Shown in pieces: positions 54,019-63,459 of a stretch of 64,000 nucleotides of DNA. Within the stretch, counting starts at the first letter, position 1; each line of letters starts with the position of its first letter. A program made the translations under genes and the position numbers. Origin of the DNA: Gemmiger gallinarum (GTDB lineage Bacteria > Bacillota > Clostridia > Oscillospirales > Ruminococcaceae). The stretch lies in contig NZ_JADCKC010000003.1 in assembly GCF_014982805.1 (NCBI RefSeq), forward strand, positions 674,359-738,358, read 5' to 3'. A model generated the notes under the pieces. The model was not told the DNA's origin. It ran no database searches and saw nothing but the letters and a program-made list of their open reading frames with translations.

Positions 54019-55161
54019 TCATGCCTGGTAGACTACTTCGCCGCCCACCACCGTGGCCGCGACCTGCAGGTCGTCGTCCAGCAGCACAAAATCGCCGTCC
54101 TTGCCGGGGTCCAGACGTCCCTTGTCCGGCAGGCCGATGAGATCGGCGGGGTTTTCGGTGAGCAGAGGGATGACCTGTTCCAGAGTGTAAGAAGTAAATT
54201 GTTTCAGATTGCGCAGGGCAACGTCCATGGTCAGGGTGCTGCCTGCCCGGCCGCCGCCGTTGGCCAGCTGGGCGTCGCCGTTGACCACCACCACATCGTT
54301 GACCCCCAGCTTGTAGTTGCCGTCGGGCAGGCCTGCGGCCTGGATGCTGTCGGTGATGGCCACCACCCGGTCCAGCCCCTTGCAGCGCAAAAGCATCTCC
54401 ACCGTGCCGGGATGCAGGTGACGGCCGTCGCAGATGGCCTCGCAGTAAACGTCGGGGCTGGCCAGCACCGCCCCCATGATGGCGGGCTGGTGCTGATGGA
54501 ACAGCCGCATGCCGTTGAAAGTATGGGTGCAGGCCCTGGCCCCATTGGCGACGGCCTGCTTCGCCGTGGCATAGTCTGCCCCCGAATGTCCGATGGCAAT
54601 GGTGAATTCCCCGGAAAATTCCCGGATGAGGTCCTGTACGCCCTCCACCTCCGGAGCGACGGTCATGTAACGGATGGCACCGCCCGCCTCCTGCTGGCAG
54701 CGGCGCACCCAAGCGGCATCTCCCTTGCGCAGCAGCGACTCCGGCATGGCTCCTTTGTAGTCCGGGGACAGGAAGGGTCCTTCCAGATGGATGCCCAACA
54801 CCTGCGCGCCGCCGGTGGGCTCCCCCATGGCCCGGGTAATGCGGGAGATGGCCAGGGAGGTCTGTTCCTCCGTGTCGGTGAGGACGCTGGTCAAAAAGCC
54901 GGTGGTGCCGTGGCTGGCAAAGAAGGCCGCCAGGGTGCGGATGTCCTCCGGCGTGGCTGCGTTCACGTCCACATTGCAGCCGCCGTGGGTGTGCACGTCC
55001 AGAAATCCCGGCAGGCACTTTTTGCCCCGGGCGTCCAGCACCGGAACGTCGGCGCTCAGGTCGGGGTCGACGGCCTCGATCTTGCCGTCGCGGATGAGCA
55101 GGTCGGCCGGTTCAAACCGGTGGTCATGGTATACCTGTGCGTTTTTGAGCAGCAGATTCAC
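54019..55161 (-). CDS. nagA: N-acetylhexosamine-6-phosphate deacetylase (NagA family)
   Basis: Zinc amidohydrolase of 380 residues that removes acetate from GlcNAc-6-P (or GalNAc-6-P in AgaA). Metal and substrate residues are in order: HTHGG (His57, His59), IHLEGPFLSPDYKGAM (Glu), IAIGHSGA (His), ACTHTFNGM (His), GRHLHP and AITDSIQAAG (catalytic Asp). The start is GTG 8 bases behind AAGGAGG. It is monocistronic, with a promoter overlapped by a LacI-type operator, so it belongs to the same regulon as the ABC operon and the isomerase-PFK operon. No nagB is near; the SIS protein may act in its place. Confidence 0.92.
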   Translation of the reverse strand: MNLLLKNAQVYHDHRFEPADLLIRDGKIEAVDPDLSADVPVLDARGKKCLPGFLDVHTHGGCNVDVNAATPEDIRTLAAFFASHGTTGFLTSVLTDTEEQTSLAISRITRAMGEPTGGAQVLGIHLEGPFLSPDYKGAMPESLLRKGDAAWVRRCQQEAGGAIRYMTVAPEVEGVQDLIREFSGEFTIAIGHSGADYATAKQAVANGARACTHTFNGMRLFHQHQPAIMGAVLASPDVYCEAICDGRHLHPGTVEMLLRCKGLDRVVAITDSIQAAGLPDGNYKLGVNDVVVVNGDAQLANGGGRAGSTLTMDVALRNLKQFTSYTLEQVIPLLTENPADLIGLPDKGRLDPGKDGDFVLLDDDLQVAATVVGGEVVYQA

Positions 55162-55231
55162 AGCAGATTCCTCCTTACAGGCCGGGGTCTGCCCCGGCAG
55201 CGGCGTCCTGGCCGCCCGGACGGGCAGCTCT

Positions 55232-55249
55232 TATACACACCAGTGTATA
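55232..55249. promoter_or_regulatory. LacI-type operator, site E, over the nagA -10
   Basis: TATACACACCAGTGTATA, an inverted repeat with the same TATACACAC half as site A, overlapping the -10 of nagA. Confidence 0.65.
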
Positions 55250-55270
55250 TTGTCTGTTTTCCCCTGTCAA
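55242..55270 (-). promoter_or_regulatory. Promoter of nagA
   Basis: Minus strand TTGACA (55265-55270), 17-base spacer, TACACT (55242-55247). The remaining gap to 55483 holds TATACT at 55412-55417, a possible -10 for the downstream plus-strand gene, and nothing else recognised. Confidence 0.75.
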
Positions 55271-55483
55271 TGGGAAAAACAGACAAAAAACCGTCGCTTT
55301 TTTGCACACCGATTCTTTCGATCCCTCTGATACAAGTTTGATGAAACTGCCGTTTAAATTGAGGACAGTGCATGGCACACTTTGTAACAATCCTCGAGGG
55401 GACTTCACTTGTATACTGAAAGGACAAAACCGTTTTTTCAGCACCGGTCTGCCTGTCCGCCAGGGGAAGGGAGGAATCCGCCT

Positions 55484-56815
55484 GTGACAATCCTTCAAAC
55501 TGTCAAAAAAGACCGCTTGTCTGCGTTGGTTCTCATTGGAGCGGGAGGACTTTCCCTGTTCCTCAATCTGCTTACCCCCATGACGGCGGACGATTATTTC
55601 TATGCCTGCCGCCTTGGCTATGGGGCGGACGGCACCTTGACACCCCTCCACCGCCTGCAGGGAATACTGGACATTCTTCTTTCCCAGAAATGCGTTTACA
55701 TGGCTCACAGCGGACGGATTCCCGTTCTGGCCGCCGCCCAGTTCTTTACCCTGCTGCCCGATCTTGTATTTGATGTCTGCAACACTCTGATGTTTCTGCT
55801 TCTGCTCCGGCTGCTTGCCCGGCTGAGCTGTGCCCAATCTCCGTGCCGCACCGCCCTGACCATGGCCGGGGCCGGTCTGCTGATCTGGCAGTGCACCCCC
55901 GCCTTCGGGCAGGATCTTCTGTGGCATACCGGTTCCCTCAATTATCTATGGACCATAACGATCACACTGGCCTTTCTGCTGCATTGTCTGCAGCCGTATC
56001 CCGGCCTTGGCGCGGCGGCATCCTTCTGTCTGGGCCTTGCCTCCGGCTGGAGCATGGAAAATCAGTCCGCCTCCGCCTGCTGCCTGTGTCTGGTCTGCCT
56101 GTTCCGTCACCGTCTGCAGGAGCATCGCCTGTCGCCCCCTCTGCTGGCCGGGGCGGCGGGTCAGCTGGCAGGCTTTGCCCTGCTGATCCTGGCCCCCGGC
56201 AACTATCGCCGCAGCGCCGGTTACGGACAGCCCGGCCTGATTCCGGCAGCCGTGCTGGAACGCACCGTACAATATACAAAGGCTTTCTGGCAGGAATACC
56301 AGGTCCTGATCGTGCTGACCTCCGCCCTGCTCCTGCTGGTGCTTCTGATTGCTCCCCGCAAGGCCGCCCGTCCCCTCTGGCTGGCGGGCAGCGCGGTCCT
56401 TTGCCATCTTTCCATGGCGCTCTCTCCCTCCTACCCCATGCGCAGCATGTTCGGTTCGGAAATTTTCCTGATCGCGGCCCTGTTTGCCTGCCTGAACCTT
56501 CTGGACGCCGGGAAGCTTCTGCTGCCGGTCCTGTGCATCGGGCTGGGAGCCGGTCTGGCCCTGCGTTTTCCCGCCGCGGCGGACGACCTGTATCAGCTGC
56601 ATGAGCTCACACAGGGGCGGGCCCGGTATATTCTGGAGCAGCGCGCTCAGGGCAATCTCGATATTACCGTTCCCGTAGCGTCGGCAGACACCCGCTTCAA
56701 CCCGCTGTGGGGCGATGGGCTCTCCGATCTCATGCAGAATCCCACCAACGAGCGCAACCGGGCACTGGCCCTCTATTACGACGTGGACATCATCCGGGGC
56801 GACCCGGACCTTTGA
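55484..56815 (+). CDS. DUF6056/GT-C-like membrane protein
   Basis: A 443-residue protein with about ten membrane helices and a short soluble tail. The first extracytoplasmic loop contains PMTADDYFYA, an acidic motif placed as in GT-C glycosyltransferases, and the C-terminal segment has ALYYDVDI. Proteins of this kind are annotated as DUF6056 and are thought to act on lipid-linked sugars; no activity is known. GTG at 55484 is chosen because AGGGAGG lies 9-10 bases upstream; an ATG at 55409 is in frame but has no ribosome site and falls on the promoter. It is a single gene. Confidence 0.6.
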   Translation: MTILQTVKKDRLSALVLIGAGGLSLFLNLLTPMTADDYFYACRLGYGADGTLTPLHRLQGILDILLSQKCVYMAHSGRIPVLAAAQFFTLLPDLVFDVCNTLMFLLLLRLLARLSCAQSPCRTALTMAGAGLLIWQCTPAFGQDLLWHTGSLNYLWTITITLAFLLHCLQPYPGLGAAASFCLGLASGWSMENQSASACCLCLVCLFRHRLQEHRLSPPLLAGAAGQLAGFALLILAPGNYRRSAGYGQPGLIPAAVLERTVQYTKAFWQEYQVLIVLTSALLLLVLLIAPRKAARPLWLAGSAVLCHLSMALSPSYPMRSMFGSEIFLIAALFACLNLLDAGKLLLPVLCIGLGAGLALRFPAAADDLYQLHELTQGRARYILEQRAQGNLDITVPVASADTRFNPLWGDGLSDLMQNPTNERNRALALYYDVDIIRGDPDL

Positions 56816-57027
56816 AGCCCACCGCGATACCTTTCGGATACAACCTCCTGTTAGTTTAATGATTTCTTGTAAAACAAAATGTTTTGTCACAGCCACCTTT
56901 CTTCTTTCATATAATTATTTTTCTAATAAATATAGAAATATAATTCGTTCAACTCTATTTTCGACACCTATACAATATATTCGTAACTCGTAAAATATCG
57001 AAAGTGCTTATTTTGGGGTGAACAGAA

Positions 57028-57387
57028 TTGTACGAATTTTCCGAAAATCTCGCATCTATTGTTCAAGCTGCGCGTATCGCTCACGGCTTGACGCAGGACG
57101 AGTTAGCAGAACACATCGGTGTCACAGGAAAATCAATTTCCAATATTGAACGTGGTATTGCCAACCCAGAATTCGAATCCATCTATTTACCGTTCCGTTG
57201 CTTAGGCATCAATGTCAACGATGTTTTCTTCCCTGGGCATGGAGACACCTCTAATCTGCAAGAACAATTTCATCATTTAATCGACACTTGTACACAAGAT
57301 GAACTTGAGATGCTGCTTTCCATTAACCGTGAAATCTTAATTCACACCAGAAAAAAAGACTCGGTTGGTGAGGTTCAGACCGCATAA
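57028..57387 (+). CDS. XRE-family helix-turn-helix regulator (AT-rich, acquired)
   Basis: A 119-residue protein whose first 65 residues form a Cro/CI-type helix-turn-helix: ARIAHGLTQDELAEHIGVTGKSISNIERG. The C-terminal half is helical without a known domain. The start is TTG, 7 bases behind GGGGTG. The gene and its 200-base upstream region are much more AT-rich than the rest of the window, with codons such as TTA and AAA, indicating recent transfer. It converges with the small KTR gene; a hairpin separates them. The target is unknown. Confidence 0.75.
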   Translation: MYEFSENLASIVQAARIAHGLTQDELAEHIGVTGKSISNIERGIANPEFESIYLPFRCLGINVNDVFFPGHGDTSNLQEQFHHLIDTCTQDELEMLLSINREILIHTRKKDSVGEVQTA

Positions 57388-57390
57388 AGA

Positions 57391-57426
57391 AAGACCCGTT
57401 TTTCACACATTCGAAAAGCGGGTCTT
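57391..57426. terminator. Bidirectional hairpin between XRE and KTR genes
   Basis: AAGACCCG / CGGGTCTT arms extended by TTTT/AAAA pairs between convergent genes, followed by ACCTTTTGC on the plus strand and by TTTCTTTATG on the minus. Confidence 0.65.
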
Positions 57427-57440
57427 ACCTTTTGCTTCTT

Positions 57441-57644
57441 TTACTGAGAACAGAAATAAATTATTCCTTGGATGACATCTACCTTCATTTCCTTTTTGCA
57501 TCGGGGGCAGTAGAGCGGAAAACGAAGAAGAATAGAATCATCAAGTATTTTAGTCTTAGTTTTCGCCTGACAAAATGGACATAGTACCCATGCTGATCTG
57601 ATCTCATCTTTATCCGTCAATTTCTTGTTTATCAGATTTTTCAC
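57441..57644 (-). CDS. Cysteine-rich KTR domain protein
   Basis: A 67-residue zinc-ribbon-like protein with two CxxC pairs: LCPFCQAKTKTKI (Cys at about 22 and 25) and LYCPRCKKEMKV (about 46 and 49). The KTKTK stretch between strands matches the Cys-rich KTR family, small proteins often carried by conjugative elements of Firmicutes. Function is unknown. The start is GTG behind AAGGATGG. The gene is AT-rich like its XRE neighbour, so both are probably a remnant of an integrated element; no integrase or attachment repeats were found. Confidence 0.75.
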   Translation of the reverse strand: MKNLINKKLTDKDEIRSAWVLCPFCQAKTKTKILDDSILLRFPLYCPRCKKEMKVDVIQGIIYFCSQ

Positions 57645-57765
57645 GTTGCCATCCTTGAAAATGTTTCTCGCTTCAAATTATTTTCCATACTTGAGCGATT
57701 TAAAAATCTTGTCCGTTCGCCCCCCTGGGCAGTTATTTATACTTACAGTGATCCAAATCACGAAA

Positions 57766-57803
57766 CATAAAACCGCGCCGGTTTTATCTTACCCGGCGCG
57801 GTT
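57766..57803 (-). terminator. Terminator of the phosphoketolase gene
   Basis: AACCGCGCCGG / CCGGCGCGGTT stem (57771-57803) followed on the minus strand by TTTTATG. The stretch 57645-57770 is AT-rich with no gene recognised. Confidence 0.8.
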
Positions 57804-57866
57804 ATTGGTTCAGGATGTTATATTGTAAATTTCAGCTGTCGGCGTTCTCAAGGGAGGCCGCTTGGC

Positions 57867-60230
57867 TCAGGACTCCCACTTCCAGTCCAGGATCTCGGGC
57901 AGGTCCTGGCCCACTTCGTGGATGTAGTTCTTGTGTTCCACCAGCTTGTCGTTCATCTGCTGGATGAGATAAGCGCCGCGATTGCCCAGCTGGGGCAGAT
58001 GCTGCACCGCATCCTTGACCAGGTGGAAGCGGTCGATCTCATTCTGCACGCGCATATCAAAGGGCGTGGTGATGGTGCCTTCCTCCTGGTAACCGTGGAC
58101 GCTCAGGTTACGGTTGGCACGGTCGTAGGTCAGCTCATGGATGAGGGTGGGATAGCCGTGGAAGGCGAAGATGATGGGCTTGTCCTTTGTGAAGAGGGCG
58201 TTGTAGTCGGCGTCAGAAAGACCGTGGGGATGCTTGGTGTTGGGTTCCAGCTTCATCAGGTCCACCACGTTGACCACCCGGATCTTCACCTCCGGCAGAG
58301 CCTTGCGCAGAATGGTAACGGCGGCCAGGGTCTCCAGGGTGGGGGTATCGCCGCAGCAGGCCATGACCACGTCGGGTTCCTCGCCCGCATCGTTGGAGGC
58401 CCAGTCCCAGATGCCTACGCCCTGGGTGCAGTGCTTGACGGCCTGCTCCATGGTCAGCCACTGGGGCCGGGGATGCTTGGAGGTGACCAGCACGTTGACA
58501 TAATCACGGCTGCGGATGCAGTGGTCAAAGCAGGAGAGCAGGCAGTTGGCATCCGGCGGCAGGTAGAGGCGGACGACGTCGGCCTTCTTGTTGGCGATGT
58601 GGTCCAGGAAGCCGGGGTCCTGATGGGTGAAGCCGTTGTGGTCCTGCTGCCAGACGTTGGAGGAGAGGATCAGGTTCAGCGAAGCGATGCTCTGGCGCCA
58701 GGGCAGCTGGTTGCAGACCTTGAGCCACTTGGCATGCTGGGCCACCATGGAGTCCACCACGCGGATGAAGCTCTCGTAGGAGGCGAAGAAGCCGTGACGG
58801 CCGGTGAGCAGATAGCCTTCCAGCCAGCCCTCGCACAGATGCTCGGACAGCATGGAGTCCATGATGCGGCCGTCCTGGGCCAGGAATTCATCGCCGGGCA
58901 CCGTGGTGGAGTTCCAGTCACGGTTGGTGGCCTCGAAGCACTTGTACAGACGGTTGGACATCGTCTCGTCCGGTCCGAAGATGCGGAAGTTCCTGGCATC
59001 GGCGTTGAGCTTGAACAGATCGCGGATGTAGCCGCCCAGTTCGATCATATCCTGCTTTTCCACACTGCCGGGCGCAGGCAGATCGACGGCGTAGTCCTTG
59101 AAGTCCGGCGTGCGCAGGTCCCGCAGCAGCTTGCCGCCGTTGGCATGGGGGTTGGCCGCAATGCGGCGGTCGCCGGTGGGGGCCAGTTCCTGCAGTTCGG
59201 GGATCAGGGTGCCGTTGTCATCAAACAGTTCCTCGGGATGGTAGCTGCGCAGCCATTCCTCGATCTGCTGCAGGTGCTCTTCCTGATGGGGGGTGCCGAG
59301 GGTGATGTCGATGGGCACCTGGTGGGCACGGAAGGTGCCCTCGATGGTCTTGCCGTCCACCACTTTGGGGCCGGTCCAGCCCTTGGGGGTGCGCAGCACG
59401 ATCATGGGCCACAGGATATGGCCCATCTCTTCCCCTGCGCGGGCGCGGCGCTGGATGTCGTGAATTTCCTCGATGACGGTGTCCAGGGTGTCGGCCATCT
59501 TGGCGTGCATCGTCATGGGATCGTCACCCTCGACAAAGTAGGGCTTCCAGGAGCAGCCCAGGAAGAAGTGCTCGATCTCCTCATGGGTCATGCGGCCGAA
59601 GACGGTGGGGTTGGAGATCTTGTACCCGTTCAGGTGCAGGATGGGCAGCACAGCGCCGTCGCCCTTGGGGTTCAGGAACTTGTTGGACTGCCAGCTGGTG
59701 GCGAGAGGCCCGGTCTCGGCCTCGCCATCGCCCACCGTCACGGCGCAGATGAGTTCGGGGTTATCGAAAACAGCGCCAAAAGCGTGGGCGATGGAATAGC
59801 CCAGCTCGCCGCCTTCGTTGATGGAGCCCGGGGTCTCGGGCGCCACGTGGCTGGAGATACCGCCGGGGAAGCTGAACTGCTTGAACAGCCGTTTCATACC
59901 CTCTTCGTCACGGCTGATGTTGGGGTAGACCTCGCTGTAGGTGCCGTCCAGATAGGCGTTGGCCACAAAGAAGTTGCCGCCGTGGCCCGGACCGGAGATC
60001 AGGATGAGGTCCTGGTCATACTTCTTGATAATGCGGTTCAGGTGCACATACACGAAGTTCTGGCCGGGCACGGTGCCCCAGTGGCCAACGATCTTCTTTT
60101 TCACGTCGTCCCTGGTCAGGGGGCGGCGCAGAAGAGGGTTATCCAGCAGGTAAAGCTGACCCGCCGCCAGGTAGTTGGACGCCCGCCAGTAGGCGTTTAT
60201 GCGCTGTAGTTCTTCTTGGGAAAGACTCAT
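57867..60230 (-). CDS. xpk: Xylulose-5-phosphate/fructose-6-phosphate phosphoketolase
   Basis: Thiamine-diphosphate enzyme of 787 residues, normal length, which cleaves xylulose-5-P (and often fructose-6-P) with phosphate to acetyl phosphate and a triose or erythrose phosphate. Family landmarks are [41 protein letters not shown] and the TPP motif [16 protein letters not shown]. The ATG 8 bases behind GGAGG is used rather than a TTG two codons earlier. It follows araD by 77 bases with no promoter evident, so it may be co-transcribed with araAD, sending arabinose carbon to acetyl phosphate. Confidence 0.95.
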   Translation of the reverse strand: MSLSQEELQRINAYWRASNYLAAGQLYLLDNPLLRRPLTRDDVKKKIVGHWGTVPGQNFVYVHLNRIIKKYDQDLILISGPGHGGNFFVANAYLDGTYSEVYPNISRDEEGMKRLFKQFSFPGGISSHVAPETPGSINEGGELGYSIAHAFGAVFDNPELICAVTVGDGEAETGPLATSWQSNKFLNPKGDGAVLPILHLNGYKISNPTVFGRMTHEEIEHFFLGCSWKPYFVEGDDPMTMHAKMADTLDTVIEEIHDIQRRARAGEEMGHILWPMIVLRTPKGWTGPKVVDGKTIEGTFRAHQVPIDITLGTPHQEEHLQQIEEWLRSYHPEELFDDNGTLIPELQELAPTGDRRIAANPHANGGKLLRDLRTPDFKDYAVDLPAPGSVEKQDMIELGGYIRDLFKLNADARNFRIFGPDETMSNRLYKCFEATNRDWNSTTVPGDEFLAQDGRIMDSMLSEHLCEGWLEGYLLTGRHGFFASYESFIRVVDSMVAQHAKWLKVCNQLPWRQSIASLNLILSSNVWQQDHNGFTHQDPGFLDHIANKKADVVRLYLPPDANCLLSCFDHCIRSRDYVNVLVTSKHPRPQWLTMEQAVKHCTQGVGIWDWASNDAGEEPDVVMACCGDTPTLETLAAVTILRKALPEVKIRVVNVVDLMKLEPNTKHPHGLSDADYNALFTKDKPIIFAFHGYPTLIHELTYDRANRNLSVHGYQEEGTITTPFDMRVQNEIDRFHLVKDAVQHLPQLGNRGAYLIQQMNDKLVEHKNYIHEVGQDLPEILDWKWES

Positions 60231-60307
60231 GGACAATTCCTCCTTATTGTTTCCAATCCTCGCAAACGAAAGGAATCACAGAAATTATGGATGCAAGACG
60301 CCTTGCG

Positions 60308-61003
60308 TTACTTTTGCCCGTAGTATGCGTTGGGGCCGTGTTTGCGCATGTAATGTTTGTCCTGCAGGTACTGGGGCGCCGGGGCGGCGTCGGAGTCCAC
60401 CTGACGGGTCAGCAGGGCCATTTTTGCCACCTCTTCCAGCACCACGGCGTGGTAGACGGCCTGGGCCGCATCTTTGCCCCAGGTGAAGGGACCGTGGCTG
60501 TGGCAGATGACCCCCGGCACCGCTACCGGGTCGATGCCCCGGTCGGTGAAGGTATCGATGATGATCTTGCCGGTGTTCTTCTCGTAGTCCTCGTCCAGCT
60601 CCTCCTTGGTCAGGTGGCGGGCACAGGGCACGGCACCGTAGAAGTAGTCGGCGTGGGTGGTGCCGTAGCAGGGAATGTCTCGCCCGGCCTGGGCCCAGGC
60701 CACCGCGTAGGGGCTGTGGGTGTGGACGATGCCGCCCAGGGTGGGGAAGGCCTTGTACAGCTCCAGGTGGGTCTTGGTATCGCTGGAGGGGTTCAGCTCC
60801 CCCTCCACCCGGTTGCCGTCCAGATCCAGTACCACGAGGTTTTCTGGCGTCAGTTCGTCGTATTCCACGCCGGAGGGCTTGATGACCACCAGTCCCTTCT
60901 CCCGGTCGATGCCCGATACATTGCCCCAGGTATAGGTCACGAGGTTGCGGCGGGGCAGTTCCATATTGGCCTCATAGACCTGTTTGCGCAGTTCTTCCAG
61001 CAT
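60308..61003 (-). CDS. araD: L-ribulose-5-phosphate 4-epimerase
   Basis: Class II aldolase/epimerase-fold zinc enzyme of 231 residues that converts L-ribulose-5-P to D-xylulose-5-P. The motifs [33 protein letters not shown] (zinc histidines) and [13 protein letters not shown] (third histidine) are all present. The start ATG is 8 bases behind GTGAGG and just after the araA stop. The product is the substrate of the phosphoketolase gene that follows. Confidence 0.95.
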   Translation of the reverse strand: MLEELRKQVYEANMELPRRNLVTYTWGNVSGIDREKGLVVIKPSGVEYDELTPENLVVLDLDGNRVEGELNPSSDTKTHLELYKAFPTLGGIVHTHSPYAVAWAQAGRDIPCYGTTHADYFYGAVPCARHLTKEELDEDYEKNTGKIIIDTFTDRGIDPVAVPGVICHSHGPFTWGKDAAQAVYHAVVLEEVAKMALLTRQVDSDAAPAPQYLQDKHYMRKHGPNAYYGQK

Positions 61004-61011
61004 AGTGTGCC

Positions 61012-62490
61012 TCACTTCAGTTTCCAGGCAAGGTCGGCCAGGAACAGGTCGTGCTCCAGTCCCTCGGGGGTGGTGTCCTTGCCAATGTGAACGAACTCAA
61101 TGCCCATGATGTTGGCCCAGTCGTGCATCTGCTCGGCGGTGACGTCGTAGCTCAGCACCGTGTGGTGGGCGCCGCCCGCCGTGATCCAGCACTCCACGCC
61201 GGTGGTCAGGCTGGGCAGGGCTTTCCACATGACCCGGGCTACCGGCAGGTTGGGCATGGGCAGAATGGGCTTCACGCACTCGATGTCCTGGCAGATCAGC
61301 CGCAGACGGCCGCCCATGTCGATAAGGCTCACCACGATAGCCTTGCCGGGCTTGCCCTCAAAGACCAGACGGGCAGGGTCCTTCTCGTTCATGCCGATGC
61401 CCAGGGGATGGGTCTCGATGCGGGGCTTTTCTGCCGCGCAGCAGGGGCAGACCTCCAGCATGTGGGCGCCCAGGCTGTACTCGGCGCCGGGCACCAGATT
61501 GTAGGTGTAGTCCTCCATGAAGAGGGAGCAGCCGTTGCCGCCCTCGCCCATGGCTTTCAGGATGGCGGTCATGGCGGCCACCTTCCAGTCGCCCTCACCG
61601 CCGTAGCCGTAGCCCTGGGCCATCAGGTGCTGGCTGGCCAGACCCGGCAGCTGTTCCATGCCGTACAGGTCCTGGAAGGTGTTGGAGAAAGCCTTGCAGC
61701 CCTCGGCGTCCAGCATCTTCTTGATGGCGATCTCCTCCCGGGCCTGGTAGCGGATGGCCTCGATGTCGTCGGTGGCGATCTCGTAGCTGGCGCGGTAGAC
61801 TTCCATCAGGGCGTCGATCTCGGCGTCGGTGACTTCGTTCATCACCTTTACCAGATCGCCCACGGCCCAGGTGTTCACCTGCCAGCCCAGCTTAGCCTGC
61901 ACTTCCACCTTGTCGCCCTCGGTGACGGCCACCTCCCGCATGTTGTCGCCGAAGCGCATGACCTTGAAGTCACGGGAGACGGCCACGCCCACGGCCACCC
62001 GCATCCAGCGGCCCAGGCGCTTCTGGACTTCCTCGTCCTGCCAGTAGCCGGCGATGATCTTGCGGGGCATCCGCAGCCGGGCGGCGATGAACCCGTGCTC
62101 CCGGTCGCCGTGGGCGGCCTGGTTCAGGTTCATGAAGTCCATGTCGATCTCCTCGTTGGGGATCTCCCGGTTATACTGGGTGGCAAAGTGGCAGTAGGGC
62201 TTCTGCAGGTCCACAAAACCGTTGATCCACATCTTGCTGGGGCTGAAGGTGTGGCACCAGGTGATGATGCCCGCGCAGCGGGGGTCATAGTTGGCCTCCC
62301 GCACCACGTCGGCAATCTCCTTGTTGGTCTTGGCGGTGACCTTGTAGACGATCTTGCAGGGCAGATTGCCGGAGGCGTTCAGCGCCTCGGTCATCTCGGC
62401 GGCACGGTTGGCCACGGTTTCCAGCACTTCGGGGCCGTATAGGAACTGACTGCCCACCACAAACCAGAATTCATAATCTTGCATATGCAT
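61012..62490 (-). CDS. araA: L-arabinose isomerase
   Basis: Mn2+-dependent isomerase, 492 residues, converting L-arabinose to L-ribulose. Typical AraA sequence from the start ([14 protein letters not shown]) through [42 protein letters not shown], the active-site [24 protein letters not shown] and the histidine in [16 protein letters not shown] lies 9 bases upstream of the ATG. It is the first gene of araA-araD(-xpk). No ribulokinase gene (araB) is within the window. Confidence 0.96.
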   Translation of the reverse strand: MHMQDYEFWFVVGSQFLYGPEVLETVANRAAEMTEALNASGNLPCKIVYKVTAKTNKEIADVVREANYDPRCAGIITWCHTFSPSKMWINGFVDLQKPYCHFATQYNREIPNEEIDMDFMNLNQAAHGDREHGFIAARLRMPRKIIAGYWQDEEVQKRLGRWMRVAVGVAVSRDFKVMRFGDNMREVAVTEGDKVEVQAKLGWQVNTWAVGDLVKVMNEVTDAEIDALMEVYRASYEIATDDIEAIRYQAREEIAIKKMLDAEGCKAFSNTFQDLYGMEQLPGLASQHLMAQGYGYGGEGDWKVAAMTAILKAMGEGGNGCSLFMEDYTYNLVPGAEYSLGAHMLEVCPCCAAEKPRIETHPLGIGMNEKDPARLVFEGKPGKAIVVSLIDMGGRLRLICQDIECVKPILPMPNLPVARVMWKALPSLTTGVECWITAGGAHHTVLSYDVTAEQMHDWANIMGIEFVHIGKDTTPEGLEHDLFLADLAWKLK

Positions 62491-62586
62491 GGGTTAATAC
62501 CTCCTTACGATACTTGCCGGCAAACCGTTTTTCCGGTTGGCGGCAACCTCTCTTGGAAAATGAAACCAAGCTGTGCTCCTGATGTT

Positions 62587-62592
62587 ATTATA
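62587..62592 (-). promoter_or_regulatory. -10 of the araA promoter
   Basis: Minus strand TATAAT about 95 bases upstream of araA. The -35 region is poor, which would suit an activator-dependent promoter. Confidence 0.55.
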
Positions 62593-62624
62593 CTCCCTGC
62601 CCCCTCGGTGCGAATAGTCATTGA

Positions 62625-62655
62625 TGTTCGATTTACTGGACTTTTGTTCGAATTT
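62625..62655. repeat. Direct repeat TGTTCGA(A)TTT upstream of the ara promoter
   Basis: TGTTCGATTT (62625-62634) and TGTTCGAATTT (62645-62655), 20 bases apart, lie just upstream of the -35 region. Spacing of two helical turns suits an activator dimer. Confidence 0.4.
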
Positions 62656-62722
62656 CTTGCAAGAATCCCGGGGCAATCAGGAAGAGCATAACTTTCCCAA
62701 AGCGCCGTTCGTTTTGGTGGCA

Positions 62723-62753
62723 AAACAAAAACCGTCCTGCGGTTTTGGCAGGA
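62723..62753 (-). terminator. Terminator after rpe
   Basis: TCCTGC / GCAGGA stem (62735-62753) followed on the minus strand by GGTTTTTGTTTTG. Confidence 0.65.
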
Positions 62754-62805
62754 TAGCCCTTTCTACTCGAGATCGGATATGGGAGAACTCCGATTCTCTT
62801 CAATA

Positions 62806-63459
62806 TCAGAACGCACAGCTCCTCCGCAGGTAAGCCACTCCGGACTGGACGGTCCCGCCAAAAACGGCACTGCCTGCCACAACGCTACGCGCACCTGCCG
62901 CATACGCTTCCGGCAGGTTTTGAGGGGTAACGCCCCCGTCAATCTGAATCACAGCCCGACTGCCGACACGGTCCAGAAGAGAGCGAAGGCCCGCAATCTT
63001 CTGATTGCTGCCCTCCAGATACGTCTGGCCGCCCCGGCCCGGGCATACCGTCATCAGCAGGATCCGATCCAACCCGTGCAGATACGGTTTCGCCGCCCCG
63101 TTCGGGGTTTCCGGGTTCAGGACCAGTCCAGCCTGCATACCTGCTTCCCTGATGGCCCGCAGGGCTTTTTCCGGGCCGCCGGGGATTTCGTAATGGACGG
63201 AGACCCGTTCCACCTTTTCTTCGGCCAGTTCCGGTATAAAAGGCAGCGGATTTTCCACCATCAAGTGCACATCTAGCGGCTTTTAGGTCAGTCGGCCCAT
63301 GGTGCGGACGATTCCAGTGCCAAAGGAGATCGCCGACACAAAGTGGCCATCCATAATGTCGATGTGGGAAACGTCTCCCCCCGCCGATTCAGCGGCACGG
63401 ACTTCCCGTTTCAGGCAGGCGAAGTTTGCTGCCAGAATCGAGGCGCATAGTTCAAACAT
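62806..63459 (-). pseudogene. rpe: Ribulose-phosphate 3-epimerase interrupted by an in-frame stop
   Basis: The reading frame from the ATG at 63459 to 62806 would give a 218-codon ribulose-phosphate 3-epimerase: CASILAANFACL, SHIDIMDGHFV, ISFGTGIVRT, then DVHLMVENP, LLMTVCPGRGGQ, QIDGGVTPQN and GSAVFG. A single ochre codon TAA at 63283-63285 follows GRLT, where relatives have a lysine or similar residue; one base change (AAA to TAA) would explain it. Both sides are in the same frame and well conserved, so the lesion is recent or an error. The gene overlaps rpiB by one base (TGATG). Without another copy, the pentose pathway would lack ribulose-5-P to xylulose-5-P conversion. Confidence 0.85.
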
